A DNA stretch of 64,000 bases from Bacteroidota bacterium (lineage in GTDB: Bacteria > Bacteroidota > Ignavibacteria > Ignavibacteriales > Ignavibacteriaceae), in contig JAKALM010000001.1 of NCBI GenBank assembly GCA_021824145.1, positions 62,001 to 126,000 on the forward strand, given 5' to 3'. Below are positions 1 through 9,769 of the stretch, in pieces. The translations under genes were made by a program, and so were the position numbers. Below the pieces are notes generated by a model, which saw nothing but the letters and a program-made list of their open reading frames with translations, did no database searches and was not told where the DNA came from. The number at the start of each line of letters is the position of its first letter. Within the stretch, counting starts at the first letter, position 1.

Positions 1-543
1 GCAGAAAATTGGTATTACAAGTACGCAAATATTAATTCTCCCAATAGAAAATTTGCTGTATGGTTTAATAGTGATAATTCCTTGTATATTACTTCTGATT
101 CAGCAGCGAACAAAGATACTTTAACAACTCCGGTAGTTCGCCCTGTAAAAAGCGGTTACAATATTTTCTACGCCGAATTATTTGGCAACGGATTTTTCTC
201 ATCTCTAAATTATGAGCGTGTTGTTTCTAAATATTTCAGCATACGATTGGCAATGGCAATAATATTTAGCAGTTCATCGTCTAATTCCGGTTCTCATACA
301 GACTTTGGTGTATTTCCATTCATGATGGTAAATTTTTTACTTAACATTCATGGTAATAACTACTTTGAATTTGGGGCTGGTTCGTTCGTATTTTTCGAAG
401 CATTTTTCCCAGATTTTGCGATTGGCTATAGATACAGCGTTAAAGAAGGCGGCTTTTTCTTCAGTCTTACATTCGATATAGTTTCTGTTACTGAAAACAA
501 AATGATTCCCTGGGGAGGAATTGGAGTAGGATTTAGTTTTTAG
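1..543 (+). CDS. C-terminal part of an outer-membrane beta-barrel-like protein (cut by left edge)
   Basis: The reading frame is open from base 1, so the start lies outside the window; the first possible internal start (TTG at 82) is only a codon in the middle of the gene. The visible 180 residues are rich in alternating aromatic/small residues, and the protein ends in Gly-Phe-Ser-Phe, a terminal aromatic as in outer-membrane barrels. There is no recognisable catalytic motif. It converges on ftsK. Function unknown; barrel assignment is inference from residue pattern. Confidence 0.6.
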   Translation, partial: AENWYYKYANINSPNRKFAVWFNSDNSLYITSDSAANKDTLTTPVVRPVKSGYNIFYAELFGNGFFSSLNYERVVSKYFSIRLAMAIIFSSSSSNSGSHTDFGVFPFMMVNFLLNIHGNNYFEFGAGSFVFFEAFFPDFAIGYRYSVKEGGFFFSLTFDIVSVTENKMIPWGGIGVGFSF

Positions 544-553
544 TTAAATAGGT

Positions 554-575
554 AGAAATTATTTATTTCTTTTTC
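554..575 (+). terminator. Weak hairpin plus T-run after the left-edge barrel gene
   Basis: AGAAAT (554-559) pairs with ATTTCT (565-570) around a five-base loop and is followed by five T. It lies 11 bases after the stop of the barrel gene, before convergent ftsK. The stem is short and AT-rich, so the call is tentative. Confidence 0.3.
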
Positions 576-630
576 CATTAATATTTTTCTTTGTCGGCTG
601 CACAGAAATTTTTATATAAAAAGAAAAATT

Positions 631-3054
631 CTATAAATTTCTAAGAATTGTTTCAAGCTGTTCTTCGTTTTCAACAAGAACTGATCTTGCTTTGCTTCCA
701 TCGTTTGGGCCAACAATTCCTGCTTCCTCAAGCTGGTCAACAATTCTTGCCGCGCGCGAATATCCGAGCTTCAGTCTTCTTTGAAGAAGTGAAACCGATC
801 CTTGCTGATGGCGAACAATGACCCGTGCCGCATCTTCAAACATTGGATCAAGATCAGTTAAAAATCCTGCAGATGCCTCTTTCTTCTTGTCATATAATGA
901 AGGAAGGAAATATGGTTTGGAATATCCGGGCTGTGAGAAAATATAATTTGTAATTTCTTCAACTTCTTCGGTTGAGATAAAAGCGTTTTGAATTCTTATC
1001 GGCTTTGGAGAGCCGGTTGGAAGGAAAAGCATATCGCCGCGTCCGAGCAATTGTTCTGCACCGTTCATATCTAGAATTGTTCGTGAATCAATTTTTGTTG
1101 CAACCTGATAAGCAACTCTCGCGCTAAAGTTTGCTTTGATAACTCCGGTTATAACATTAACTGAAGGACGCTGAGTTGCAAGCACAAGATGAATTCCAAC
1201 AGCTCTTGCAAGCTGAGCAAGACGTGCAATCGGTTCTTCTACTTCTTTGCCGGCAGTTATCATCAAGTCAGCCAGCTCATCAATTACAACAACCAAGTAC
1301 GGAATTGGATGATGTTTTATTTCGTCGGTATCTTTCGGCCGCCGCTTCGGATCTAAAACTTTTTGGTTGTAATCAACAATATTTCTTACGCCGGCTTTAG
1401 CAAGTTTGTCGTAGCGTTTTTCCATTTCATACTCCACAGATTTAAGAAGAATTACAGCGTTCTGCGGATTGGTAATTATTTCTTCTTCAAGATCGGGAGA
1501 AACAGCAAGATAATGCCTGCGAAGTTTGTTGTAGAAAGAAAGCTCGATTTTTTTAGGATCAATCATTATCAGCTTTACTTCGGAAGGTTGTTTTGAATAA
1601 AGCAAGCTTGTAATTATCATATTGATGCCAACGCTTTTGCCGGAACCGGTAGAACCTGCAATAAGCATGTGAGGCATTTTAGAAAGATCTGTTACATAAA
1701 CATCGCCGTTTATTGTTTTGCCAAGTGCAATTGGCAATTCTGCTTTTGATTCGGAAATTTTTCCAAGTACCGAACGAGCATTAACTAACGATGCTACAGC
1801 GTTCGGTATTTCAACTCCAATTGCGCTCTTACCTGGAATTGGTGCAATAATTCTTATTCCTCTTGCAGCAAGAGCAAGTGCGATATCATGTTCAAGTCCA
1901 ACTATTCGGCTTATCTTTACTCCAGGCGCCGGAACAATTTCGTAAAGAGTGACAACCGGTCCCGGAGTTACAGAAATATCCTGAATGTCAATGTCGAATA
2001 ACTTTAGTTTTTCTTTCAGCAGTTCGGCATTTCGTTTAAGTTCTTCTTCGGCAACTTTAAAATTTTCTTCTGGGGCTTGCTCAAGAAGATCCAAGCCTGG
2101 CTTTTTATAATTTATTTTTTCATCCCACTGGTTTGGAAGCTCTGCCTCTTTCTCACGATCAATTTCTTTTAAGGGGATTTCTTTAACTTTTTCTAAATCA
2201 ACTTTTTTATTTTCTTCATTTTGAACTTCATTTACTTCCTGCTTGGCTGGAACTTCGTCTTTTCTTATGATTCTGATTTTGGTCTGTTTTTCAGCTTCCT
2301 CTTCCATTAATTTTTCTGCGGAAGCTGCTTCATCTTTAGCAAAAAGTTTTTTCTTTTTCTTCTCTTTTCCAAGCTCTTTAATTTTTTTCAGATTCTCTTT
2401 TTCCATTTCCTCCTTGTCTTCAACAACGGCAGATTCTTCAGCTTCTTCAGATTTTGAAAACAGTTCATGAAAAAAATGAAAGATAGTTTCTATTTTAATA
2501 TCGAAAGCAACAACCAAAAGAATAACTGATGCGGCAAAAAGAAAAATTAAGCTTCCAATTCCGCCAATAAGCCTGCTGAAAAACTCACCAAGATAATTTC
2601 CAACAGCTCCAGGCAATTCATAAACATCGGAAAATAAATTGAAATGAGTTCCTAAAACTCCGAAGAACGAGCATAAAATTAATCCGGTAAGTAAAAGGAA
2701 GTTTGATATGTTTATTAGTCGCCGAAAATTTAAATTAATGAAAAATGAAATTCCCCAGATAAATAAAATTGCCGGAAAGATGATTGAGAAATATCCGATT
2801 GTTGACTTAACAAAAAATAATGCTGTATATGCACCGACTAATCCAAGCCAGTTTCCTATTACTTCATTTTGATTTGTTAAATTTTTTATTTGAAGATTTG
2901 CTTCGTCAAATCGCGAATAAGAAATAATACTTAGAAGAATAATTATCGAAAACAAAATAAACAGAATGCCAATAATCTTTTTCTTTTTTGCGGAGGTTAC
3001 AGAATTTTGATTTTCTCCGTTGACAAGTTTTGTTGTTTTTGCTTTTTTCTTCAC
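631..3054 (-). CDS. ftsK: DNA translocase FtsK/SpoIIIE
   Basis: Septum-bound ATPase that pumps chromosomal DNA during division and helps resolve dimers. The 807-residue protein has four to five membrane segments in the first ~185 residues and a highly charged Lys/Glu linker (about 195-320). The RecA-like motor follows with Walker A GSTGSGKS near residue 465 and Walker B VVVIDELADLM near 593. A C-terminal winged-helix gamma domain (about 735-807) reads DNA polarity signals. Length is normal for the family. The start is GTG at 3054; the only nearby ATG is out of frame. It is the last gene of the minus-strand run, 39 bases beyond comB. The linker is shorter than in E. coli FtsK, as in most non-enteric versions. 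Confidence 0.96.
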   Translation of the reverse strand: MKKKAKTTKLVNGENQNSVTSAKKKKIIGILFILFSIIILLSIISYSRFDEANLQIKNLTNQNEVIGNWLGLVGAYTALFFVKSTIGYFSIIFPAILFIWGISFFINLNFRRLINISNFLLLTGLILCSFFGVLGTHFNLFSDVYELPGAVGNYLGEFFSRLIGGIGSLIFLFAASVILLVVAFDIKIETIFHFFHELFSKSEEAEESAVVEDKEEMEKENLKKIKELGKEKKKKKLFAKDEAASAEKLMEEEAEKQTKIRIIRKDEVPAKQEVNEVQNEENKKVDLEKVKEIPLKEIDREKEAELPNQWDEKINYKKPGLDLLEQAPEENFKVAEEELKRNAELLKEKLKLFDIDIQDISVTPGPVVTLYEIVPAPGVKISRIVGLEHDIALALAARGIRIIAPIPGKSAIGVEIPNAVASLVNARSVLGKISESKAELPIALGKTINGDVYVTDLSKMPHMLIAGSTGSGKSVGINMIITSLLYSKQPSEVKLIMIDPKKIELSFYNKLRRHYLAVSPDLEEEIITNPQNAVILLKSVEYEMEKRYDKLAKAGVRNIVDYNQKVLDPKRRPKDTDEIKHHPIPYLVVVIDELADLMITAGKEVEEPIARLAQLARAVGIHLVLATQRPSVNVITGVIKANFSARVAYQVATKIDSRTILDMNGAEQLLGRGDMLFLPTGSPKPIRIQNAFISTEEVEEITNYIFSQPGYSKPYFLPSLYDKKKEASAGFLTDLDPMFEDAARVIVRHQQGSVSLLQRRLKLGYSRAARIVDQLEEAGIVGPNDGSKARSVLVENEEQLETILRNL

Positions 3055-3093
3055 AGCATTATTAATTTTTTATCAAAATTCCTTGCGATGGAA

Positions 3094-3867
3094 TTAAGTT
3101 GTTCCGGTATTTTTAGAAATTGATTCGGCAGAAGCCAATAAATTTTCCGGCAGCAGTTTCAGTACATTTCCTGTATAATAAGGTATTGCATCGGTATTGC
3201 TTAACTTACTGCAAAAATTTAAATCATCTTCAAAGCCGTTTTCAATTAATATTTTTCCATGCTCACTTTCTTTAAGCATTTTTAAAATACTTTTCCCAAA
3301 AGATTTACTTAAAGCTTGGCTTGCACGGGCCGAATCGGAAAGGATTAAATCATCATGCAATTTTTCAATTTCTGAAATTAATTTTCCAGCACAAACAGTA
3401 TCTTCAATTGAAAAGTTATTTGATCTTCCAGAGCAAACAATTTCAAAATCTTTATTTATAGCAGCAAGATGATTGGCAAGCGCATTAATATTTAAAAATG
3501 AACATATAAAAAGATCAGTGGAGAATTTTGCTTTAACAATTGCTTTGGTTCCGTTTGTTGTGTAAAGAATTACAGATTTTCCAGAAACAACTTCTTCTGA
3601 ATATTCAAATGGCGAATTGCCCAAAGCAAACCCTTCAATTTTTTTCGTGTTACGTTCGCCGCCAAGCAAAGTTTGCCCCCCAAACATTCCTCCAGAAACT
3701 TTTACCGCAAACTCAACAGTTCCAACAGGAATTATTTCTTTGGCACCATTTTGCAGGGCGGTAATAATTGTTGATGAAGCTCGTAATACATCAATTACAA
3801 CTGTTGTCTTACCTGTAAAATATAATTCATCAATGCTTAATGGTGTAAAGTATACGTTTATTTTCAT
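3094..3867 (-). CDS. comB: ComB family 2-phosphosulfolactate phosphatase (probable)
   Basis: A 257-residue member of the ComB family. In methanogens the enzyme dephosphorylates (2R)-phospho-3-sulfolactate to sulfolactate in coenzyme M synthesis. The family signature is visible as VVIDVLRASSTI near residue 23, LLGGER near 67 and LYTTNGT near 100, with a late CSGRSNNFSIEDTVCAG segment. Length matches the family. It sits 22 bases beyond gcvT on the same strand. No ComA, ComC or other sulfolactate/CoM genes are in the window, so the physiological substrate here is open: sulfolactate metabolism or another phosphoester are both possible. Family assignment is firm, substrate inferred. Confidence 0.85.
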   Translation of the reverse strand: MKINVYFTPLSIDELYFTGKTTVVIDVLRASSTIITALQNGAKEIIPVGTVEFAVKVSGGMFGGQTLLGGERNTKKIEGFALGNSPFEYSEEVVSGKSVILYTTNGTKAIVKAKFSTDLFICSFLNINALANHLAAINKDFEIVCSGRSNNFSIEDTVCAGKLISEIEKLHDDLILSDSARASQALSKSFGKSILKMLKESEHGKILIENGFEDDLNFCSKLSNTDAIPYYTGNVLKLLPENLLASAESISKNTGTT

Positions 3868-3889
3868 AAAATAAATTATTTGATCATTT

Positions 3890-4972
3890 TTATTTTTTTA
3901 TAAAAGGAAGTTTAACAATTTTTGCCGGAATTTCCTTGCCTCTTATAAGAAAATTAATTTTCGAATTTTCATTTGTATAATCAGAATCTACGTAACCAAG
4001 TGCAATTGGTTTTTCTAAAACCGGACTAACTGTTCCGCTAGTAATTGTTCCAACTTTTTTGCCTTCAACTGTTAGATCATAACCATGGCGTGGAAAAGCT
4101 TTTTCATCTGAAACAAGCGGTGTAAGTTTCCTTTTTAATCCTTCAGCTTTAACCTTCATCAAAACATCTTTAGCTATGAAATTTTCTTTTGATAATTTTG
4201 TTATCCAGCCCAATCCTGCTTCTAGCGGATTTGTGGTTTGATCAATGTCGTTTCCATAAAGACAAAATCCCATTTCAAGTCGTAAAGAATCTCTTGCTCC
4301 AAGTCCGACCGGTTGAATATCAAAATCTTTGCCTGCTTCAAAAATTTCATTCCAGACTTCTTCGGCAAGTTTTTCATCGCCTTTAAAATAAATTTCAAAT
4401 CCAAGCTCGCCGGTATAACCGGTTCTGGAAACAATCATATCGTAGCCGGCTATTTTTGCTTCGAAGAAATTATAATATTCAATATTCAATTCTTTGTCGC
4501 AAATTTTCTGAAGTACTTCTTTTGATTTTGGACCTTGAATTGCTAGAAGAGAATATTCATCGCTTTTATTTTCTAATTTAACTCCGAACTTATTGTTTTG
4601 AAGCATCCAGTTGAAATCTTTTTCAATATTAGATGCGTTTATAACAAGCATAAATTGAGTATCAGAAATTTTATAAACAAGAAGATCATCAACAATACCG
4701 CCGTCAGGGTAGCACATTGCAGAATACTGTACTTTCCCGGGAAATAATTTTGATGCATCGTTAATTGTTATATACTGAATAAAGTCCAATGCGTTTTCGC
4801 CAGAAACGAAAACTTCACCCATGTGAGAAACATCGAAAACACCAACAGAATTTCTGACTGCTTTATGTTCTGCAATTATTGAAGAATATTGAATAGGCAT
4901 TAGATAGCCTGCAAACTCTACAATCTTTGCGCCTAATTTTTCATGTACGGAATATAATGTTGTCTTTTTCAT
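3890..4972 (-). CDS. gcvT: Glycine cleavage system T protein (aminomethyltransferase)
   Basis: Transfers the methylene group from the aminomethyl-lipoyl H protein to tetrahydrofolate, releasing ammonia. At 360 residues it is the usual size. Recognisable motifs are VFDVSHMGE near residue 45, the [13 protein letters not shown] segment near 85 with the folate-site Asp, [12 protein letters not shown] near 185 and [13 protein letters not shown] near 225. The C-terminal barrel contains [10 protein letters not shown]. The ATG at 4972 overlaps the stop of the upstream aldolase by four bases (ATGA type), implying translational coupling. H and P proteins are not in the window. Confidence 0.96.
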   Translation of the reverse strand: MKKTTLYSVHEKLGAKIVEFAGYLMPIQYSSIIAEHKAVRNSVGVFDVSHMGEVFVSGENALDFIQYITINDASKLFPGKVQYSAMCYPDGGIVDDLLVYKISDTQFMLVINASNIEKDFNWMLQNNKFGVKLENKSDEYSLLAIQGPKSKEVLQKICDKELNIEYYNFFEAKIAGYDMIVSRTGYTGELGFEIYFKGDEKLAEEVWNEIFEAGKDFDIQPVGLGARDSLRLEMGFCLYGNDIDQTTNPLEAGLGWITKLSKENFIAKDVLMKVKAEGLKRKLTPLVSDEKAFPRHGYDLTVEGKKVGTITSGTVSPVLEKPIALGYVDSDYTNENSKINFLIRGKEIPAKIVKLPFIKK

Positions 4973-5616
4973 TTTTTATTCAGCTTATTCCAATCTTTCA
5001 AGAATTTTTCAAGACCAATATCGGTCAAAGGATGATTAAACAATTTATTAATTACATCGAAAGGCATTGTACAAACATCAGCGCCAATTAAAGCAGCTTC
5101 CACTAGATGAAGTGGATGGCGAATGCTTGCAACAAGCACTTGAGTTTCGTAATTATAATTTTTGTAAATCTGAACTATTTGAGAAATCAAATCCATACCT
5201 GAAGTGCTTATATCATCAAGTCGGCCAACAAACGGACTAATATATGTTGCGCCAGCTTTAGCGGCAAGCAATGCTTGAGAAGGTGAGAAACAAAGAGTAA
5301 CATTTGTTTTTATTCCTTTATCGCTTAAAGATTTTACAGCTTTCAATCCTTCCTTAATAAGAGGAACTTTAACAACAATATTTTTGTGAATTTTGGAATA
5401 CTCAATTGCTTCCTTCATTATTCCATCGTAATCCGTTGAAATAACTTCTGCACTGACTGGACCATCTACAATTGCTAAAATTTCATCAAGAAGTTTTCTA
5501 AAATCTTTCCCTTCTTTTGAAACAAGCGATGGATTTGTGGTAACTCCATCAAGAATTCCGAGTGCGGCAGCTTCCTTTATTTCATTAATGTTGGCAGTAT
5601 CGATAAAAAATTTCAT
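4969..5616 (-). CDS. Transaldolase / fructose-6-phosphate aldolase family (TalC-type)
   Basis: A 215-residue single-domain TIM barrel of the small transaldolase subfamily that includes bacterial TalC and E. coli FSA. It opens with [16 protein letters not shown] and shows [10 protein letters not shown] near residue 25, the Schiff-base lysine in NIVVKVPL near residue 83, TNVTLCFS near 105 and [11 protein letters not shown] near 125. True transaldolase (pentose phosphate pathway) and FSA activity cannot be separated by eye; RpiB elsewhere in the window (52007) fits a pentose phosphate role. It is the first gene of a tal-gcvT-comB-ftsK run and overlaps gcvT by four bases. Confidence 0.9.
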   Translation of the reverse strand: MKFFIDTANINEIKEAAALGILDGVTTNPSLVSKEGKDFRKLLDEILAIVDGPVSAEVISTDYDGIMKEAIEYSKIHKNIVVKVPLIKEGLKAVKSLSDKGIKTNVTLCFSPSQALLAAKAGATYISPFVGRLDDISTSGMDLISQIVQIYKNYNYETQVLVASIRHPLHLVEAALIGADVCTMPFDVINKLFNHPLTDIGLEKFLKDWNKLNKK

Positions 5617-5669
5617 CTTTTTCCCTTATTTATGATAAGATAATAATTATTAAAAATTATGACACAAAT

Positions 5670-7265
5670 TTAAGAATTTCCTATCTCTTCAGTTAGTTCC
5701 TTTTGTGTTTTCTTCGAAAAGAATTTCACTTGTCCAATCGGAATTTTTTCATCTTCTTCAATTGTTAATCGAACTCCATATTTAAAGCGGAATTTGAAAA
5801 ACATTTTTAGCTTTCCAACTTTTAATTTAGATGCAAAAGTTGGGTGACATTTAATAATGAGCGATTTTTCTTTAGAATGTGTTTTGAATTTCTTAATCCA
5901 TTCTTCCAAATCGTAAACCACATGCGAATGTTTGGTTAATAATCCAGTTCCAAGGCAGTAAGGACAAACCTCTTTCATTGCCTGCATAATATTTTGCCTA
6001 ATTCTTTGCCGTGTAATTTGAACTAATCCAAAATCAGACATTGGAAGTACAGAAACTTTAGCTCTGTCTCTTCTGAATTCTTTTCTTAATTCGTCGTAAA
6101 TCTTTTTGCGGTTCTTTTCATCTTCAAGATCGATGAAATCAATTACAATTATTCCGCCTATATCGCGTAGTCTAAGCTGTCGCGCAACTTCTCTTGCGGC
6201 TTCTAAATCAGTTTTTAATGAATTTAATTCCTGCTCTTTGCTCTTAGCATATCTTCCGCTGTTAACATCAATAACAACCATTGCTTCGGTATGTTCGATT
6301 ATCAGATATCCGCCGCTTGGAAGAGGAACTTTTCTACCCATTAAAGTTTTGATTTGTTCTTCAATTTTAAAAGCATCAAAAATTGAGTTTGAAGATTTGA
6401 AAGATTCAATTTTATCAACCAAACTTGGCTGAACAAGTTGAACATAATTTTTAATTTGTTTGTAAAGTTTTTTGGAATCAATAAAAACTTTGGAAACATC
6501 TTGAGTAAATAAATCTCGAATAACGCTTGAGGTTGTGTTGAGATCTTGATAAATAAGCGAAGGTGGCTCTTCAGTCTTTACTGTAGCTTGAATTTGTTCC
6601 CAAGTTTTAAGAAGATTTCTTAAATCATCTCGCAAAGCTTCTTCCGGTTGGTTGCGTGCAACGGTGCGAATAATAAGACCAAATCTCTGAGGAAGGATAC
6701 TTCTTGCAATATGACGAAGGCGTTTTCTTTCTCGAAAATCTGAGATTTTTTTACTTACGCCAACCTTATTGTCAAAAGGAAGTAGAACACAAAATCTTCC
6801 GGCTAAAGAAACTGAAGATGTAACTCGAACACCTTTATTGTTAACAGGTTCTTTAGTTATTTGGATTAGAATATCCTGCCCTTTATGCAGCTTCGGAACA
6901 GAAGGTGCCTCATGAATTTCGGCAGTGTTTTCTTTTTCGTGTCTATTTGAATGATTTTCCTTATCCTGAGATTCCTCTTCATCATCTTCTTCAACGTCAC
7001 TGTCATCATCACCAAGCATATCCTGAAATTGTTGAGTGCGTGCGCCAATATCAGAAAAGTGAAGGAAAGCATCGTGTTTCATCCCGATGTCTATAAAAGC
7101 GGCTTTTATCCCCGGCAAGACTCTTGCAACTTTACCCAAATAAATGTCACCGACCATTCGTCGGTTTTCAGGATAATCGACAAAGAAGTCGACTAAATTT
7201 CCATCTTCCGTGATGGCTACACGTGTTTGTGTAGTAGATGAATTGATTATAATTTCTTTTGTCAT
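5670..7265 (-). CDS. rng: Ribonuclease G/E family endoribonuclease
   Basis: Single-strand-specific endonuclease for rRNA maturation and mRNA decay. The S1 domain (about residues 35-130) is interrupted by a very acidic insert with long Asp/Glu runs. The DNase I-like catalytic part shows VVIDVNSGRYA near 310 and IIVIDFIDLED near 345 with the metal-binding aspartates. The Zn-link CPYCLGTG follows near 435. I chose ATG at 7265 over an in-frame TTG at 7274, because an AAAGAG ribosome-binding site lies about ten bases upstream of the ATG. There is no C-terminal degradosome scaffold, so it is RNase G-like in size. pnp lies upstream, separated by about 380 bases. Confidence 0.93.
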   Translation of the reverse strand: MTKEIIINSSTTQTRVAITEDGNLVDFFVDYPENRRMVGDIYLGKVARVLPGIKAAFIDIGMKHDAFLHFSDIGARTQQFQDMLGDDDSDVEEDDEEESQDKENHSNRHEKENTAEIHEAPSVPKLHKGQDILIQITKEPVNNKGVRVTSSVSLAGRFCVLLPFDNKVGVSKKISDFRERKRLRHIARSILPQRFGLIIRTVARNQPEEALRDDLRNLLKTWEQIQATVKTEEPPSLIYQDLNTTSSVIRDLFTQDVSKVFIDSKKLYKQIKNYVQLVQPSLVDKIESFKSSNSIFDAFKIEEQIKTLMGRKVPLPSGGYLIIEHTEAMVVIDVNSGRYAKSKEQELNSLKTDLEAAREVARQLRLRDIGGIIVIDFIDLEDEKNRKKIYDELRKEFRRDRAKVSVLPMSDFGLVQITRQRIRQNIMQAMKEVCPYCLGTGLLTKHSHVVYDLEEWIKKFKTHSKEKSLIIKCHPTFASKLKVGKLKMFFKFRFKYGVRLTIEEDEKIPIGQVKFFSKKTQKELTEEIGNS

Positions 7266-7645
7266 ATAAAACAAACTCTTTTAATGAAATATTATATTTC
7301 ATAATAAAAACTTTAAAAACATTTAATTCTGCTCTTCCATCATTATGGGCTTTAAGAATTAAACGTAAGCTTTGGCTGTATAAAGAAATTGATTGCTGGT
7401 TATTATCAATTCTTTCCACGTTTTCACCTATGTTGATTTTTGTGTAAATCAACAAATATAAAAGCGTAAAAATATTTAATCTTTTTTCTTTCACAGTAGA
7501 GCTTTAATAATTAATACTAAAAAAATCAGTAAACCTTTTTGAAATTTACCTTTCTTTATTAAATCGACTGGCAATTAAAATTTTGTAACCATTTTCTCTC
7601 CTTTTCTTTTATAGAGATTAGAAGAGAAATTTTAAAAATAAAAAA
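7266..7645. other. Intergenic stretch between pnp and rng
   Basis: About 380 AT-rich bases between two minus-strand genes. A perfect inverted repeat, ATGAAATA/TATTTCAT (7284-7291 and 7295-7302), lies about 19 bases upstream of the rng start and could be part of its leader. A looser pair, TTTCTCT/AGAGAAA around 7590-7630, lies just after pnp and might be a weak 3' end. Reading frames here (for example 7168-7494 minus) overlap rng out of frame and look spurious. No tRNA or recognisable RNA was seen. Confidence 0.5.
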
Positions 7646-9757
7646 CTATTTTTCTTCTGTTATCTGAGTTTCTTTACCGTTTTCTTTTAATAATTCTTTT
7701 CGGCTAAGAGAGAATTTACCATTCTCGATTTTAATTAACTTAACAGTTACTTTGTCGCCTTCTTTGTAATAATCAGTTACCTTATTAACTCGCTTATTAT
7801 CTATTTGCGAAATATGCAGCAATCCTTCTTTGCCGGGAAGAATTTCTACAAAAGCGCCGAAGTCCATAATCTTAGTAATTATTCCATCATAAACTTCACC
7901 AACTTCTGGAGTAGCAGTCATTTTTCTAATATACTCTTTACACTTTGTGGCGTTTTCTTTGTTCGGAGAAGCAATGTTAATTGTTCCGTCGTCATCAATA
8001 TTTATATCAACGCCGAACAATCTTTGCATTCCTTGAATAGTTTTACCTCCAGGGCCAATTATTAATCCAATTTGATCTTGATCGACTTTCATTGTAATTA
8101 ATCTTGGGGCTAATGGTGACAGCGATTCGCGTGGACTCTTTATTGCTTCACTCATAATTCCGAGAATGTGGAAGCGTCCATCTTTTGCTTGTGCAAGAGC
8201 TTTCTCCATAATCTCAAATGATATTCCTTTAATTTTAATATCCATTTGAAATGCTGTTATTCCATCAACTGTTCCGGCAACTTTGAAATCCATGTCACCC
8301 AAATGATCTTCGTTTCCAAGAATATCTGAAAGAATAGCAAATTGATCGCCCTCCTTAACCAAACCCATAGCAATACCTGCACAGGGTTTTTGTAAAGGAA
8401 CACCAGCGTCCATCAAACCTAACGAACCAGCACAAACCGTTGCCATTGAAGATGAGCCGTTTGATTCAAGAATATCTGAATTAACACGAACAGTATAAGG
8501 GAAAGTTTCTTCAGACGGCATCAAAACTTTTAATGCTCTTTCGGCAAGATTACCGTGGCCAATTTCTCTTCTTCCAACACCAGACATTTTTCCAACTTCA
8601 CCAACACTAAACGGCGGGAAGTTGTAATGAAGCATGAATTTTTTTGAATATTCATCAGCAAGTCCATCAATTATTTGTTCATCATTTTTGGTGCCGAGAG
8701 TAACTGTTGTTAAACTTTGAGTTTCTCCACGAGTAAATAATGACGAACCATGAGTTCTAGGAAGGAGTCCGAGTTCAATTGTTATAGGACGAATTTGTTT
8801 TGTGTCCCTTCCGTCCAATCTAATGCCTTCGGTTAAAATTCTTGTTCTCATTAATTCTTTTTCAAGATCATGAAGAATTTCTCCGATTGCTTTTTCTTGT
8901 TCGGGATATTTTTCCACAAGTGAAGTTTTAACATATTCTGCAAGTTCTTTGTTCTTTGCACTGCGTTCTTCTTTTGCAAGAACCGAATGAACAATTGCTT
9001 TGAACTTTTCAAAAGCCAAATCGTATACATCTTTTTTAAGTTCTTCGTTTACTTGAACAACTTTGGTTTCGCGTTTAGGCTTACCTGCTTCGTTGCGTAA
9101 ATCTATTTGAAGCTGTATGAGCTTCTTGATTGCTTCATGGGCGAATTTAAGAGCTTCAAGTAATTCAACCTCACTAATTTCTTTAGATTCTCCCTCAACC
9201 ATCATTATTGAATCAGAAGTTCCGGCTACGACTAATTCAACATCACTCTCTTTTATCTGTTGAATAGTGGGATTGATAACGAATTGTCCATTTACTCTGC
9301 CGACTCTAACTTCGGCGGCCGGCCCATCAAAAGGAATATCCGAAATTGTTAACGCAGCTGATGCACCAACAGCAGCAAGAACATCTGCATCATTTTCACC
9401 ATCGTGTGAAAAGACAAATGCAATCACTTGAGTTTCGTTCTTAAAATCTTTTGGGAAGAGAGGACGTATTGGTCTGTCAATCAATCTCGAGCTTAAGATT
9501 TCTTTTTCACTCGGTCTTCCTTCTCTTTTAATATAACCGCCAGGAAATTTTCCGGCGGCTGAAGTTTTTTCTCTATATTCAACTTGAAGCGGAAAGAAAT
9601 CTTGATCTTCTTTTGCTTCTTCAGTAGCAACTGCGGTAACCAATACCATCGTGTCTGCATACCGTACCATAACTGCACCGTTCGATTGTTTTGCAAATCT
9701 TCCGGTTTCTATTGAATAAATTTTACCGCCAATTTCTACTTCTTTTCTGACTATCAT
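7646..9757 (-). CDS. pnp: Polyribonucleotide nucleotidyltransferase (PNPase)
   Basis: Phosphorolytic 3'-5' exoribonuclease. The 703 residues have the full family order. First RNase PH core (about 10-140) includes FPGGYIKREGRPSEKEIL. An alpha-helical linker follows, then a second PH core (about 320-460) with TRGETQSL and VNSDILESNGSSSMA. A KH domain (about 555-615) has LIIGPGGKTI, and an S1 domain (about 620-690) has GAFVEILPGKEGLLHIS. It starts with ATG 12 bases after rpsO. The rpsO-pnp order is the classic arrangement in which S15 synthesis and PNPase are linked. Length and motifs are normal. Confidence 0.98.
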   Translation of the reverse strand: MIVRKEVEIGGKIYSIETGRFAKQSNGAVMVRYADTMVLVTAVATEEAKEDQDFFPLQVEYREKTSAAGKFPGGYIKREGRPSEKEILSSRLIDRPIRPLFPKDFKNETQVIAFVFSHDGENDADVLAAVGASAALTISDIPFDGPAAEVRVGRVNGQFVINPTIQQIKESDVELVVAGTSDSIMMVEGESKEISEVELLEALKFAHEAIKKLIQLQIDLRNEAGKPKRETKVVQVNEELKKDVYDLAFEKFKAIVHSVLAKEERSAKNKELAEYVKTSLVEKYPEQEKAIGEILHDLEKELMRTRILTEGIRLDGRDTKQIRPITIELGLLPRTHGSSLFTRGETQSLTTVTLGTKNDEQIIDGLADEYSKKFMLHYNFPPFSVGEVGKMSGVGRREIGHGNLAERALKVLMPSEETFPYTVRVNSDILESNGSSSMATVCAGSLGLMDAGVPLQKPCAGIAMGLVKEGDQFAILSDILGNEDHLGDMDFKVAGTVDGITAFQMDIKIKGISFEIMEKALAQAKDGRFHILGIMSEAIKSPRESLSPLAPRLITMKVDQDQIGLIIGPGGKTIQGMQRLFGVDINIDDDGTINIASPNKENATKCKEYIRKMTATPEVGEVYDGIITKIMDFGAFVEILPGKEGLLHISQIDNKRVNKVTDYYKEGDKVTVKLIKIENGKFSLSRKELLKENGKETQITEEK

Positions 9758-9769
9758 TTACTTACCTTT

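Noticed and set aside
7168-7494. 108-residue minus-strand frame over the rng start
   Set aside because: It overlaps the N-terminus of RNase G in another frame, has no recognisable domain and an atypical composition.
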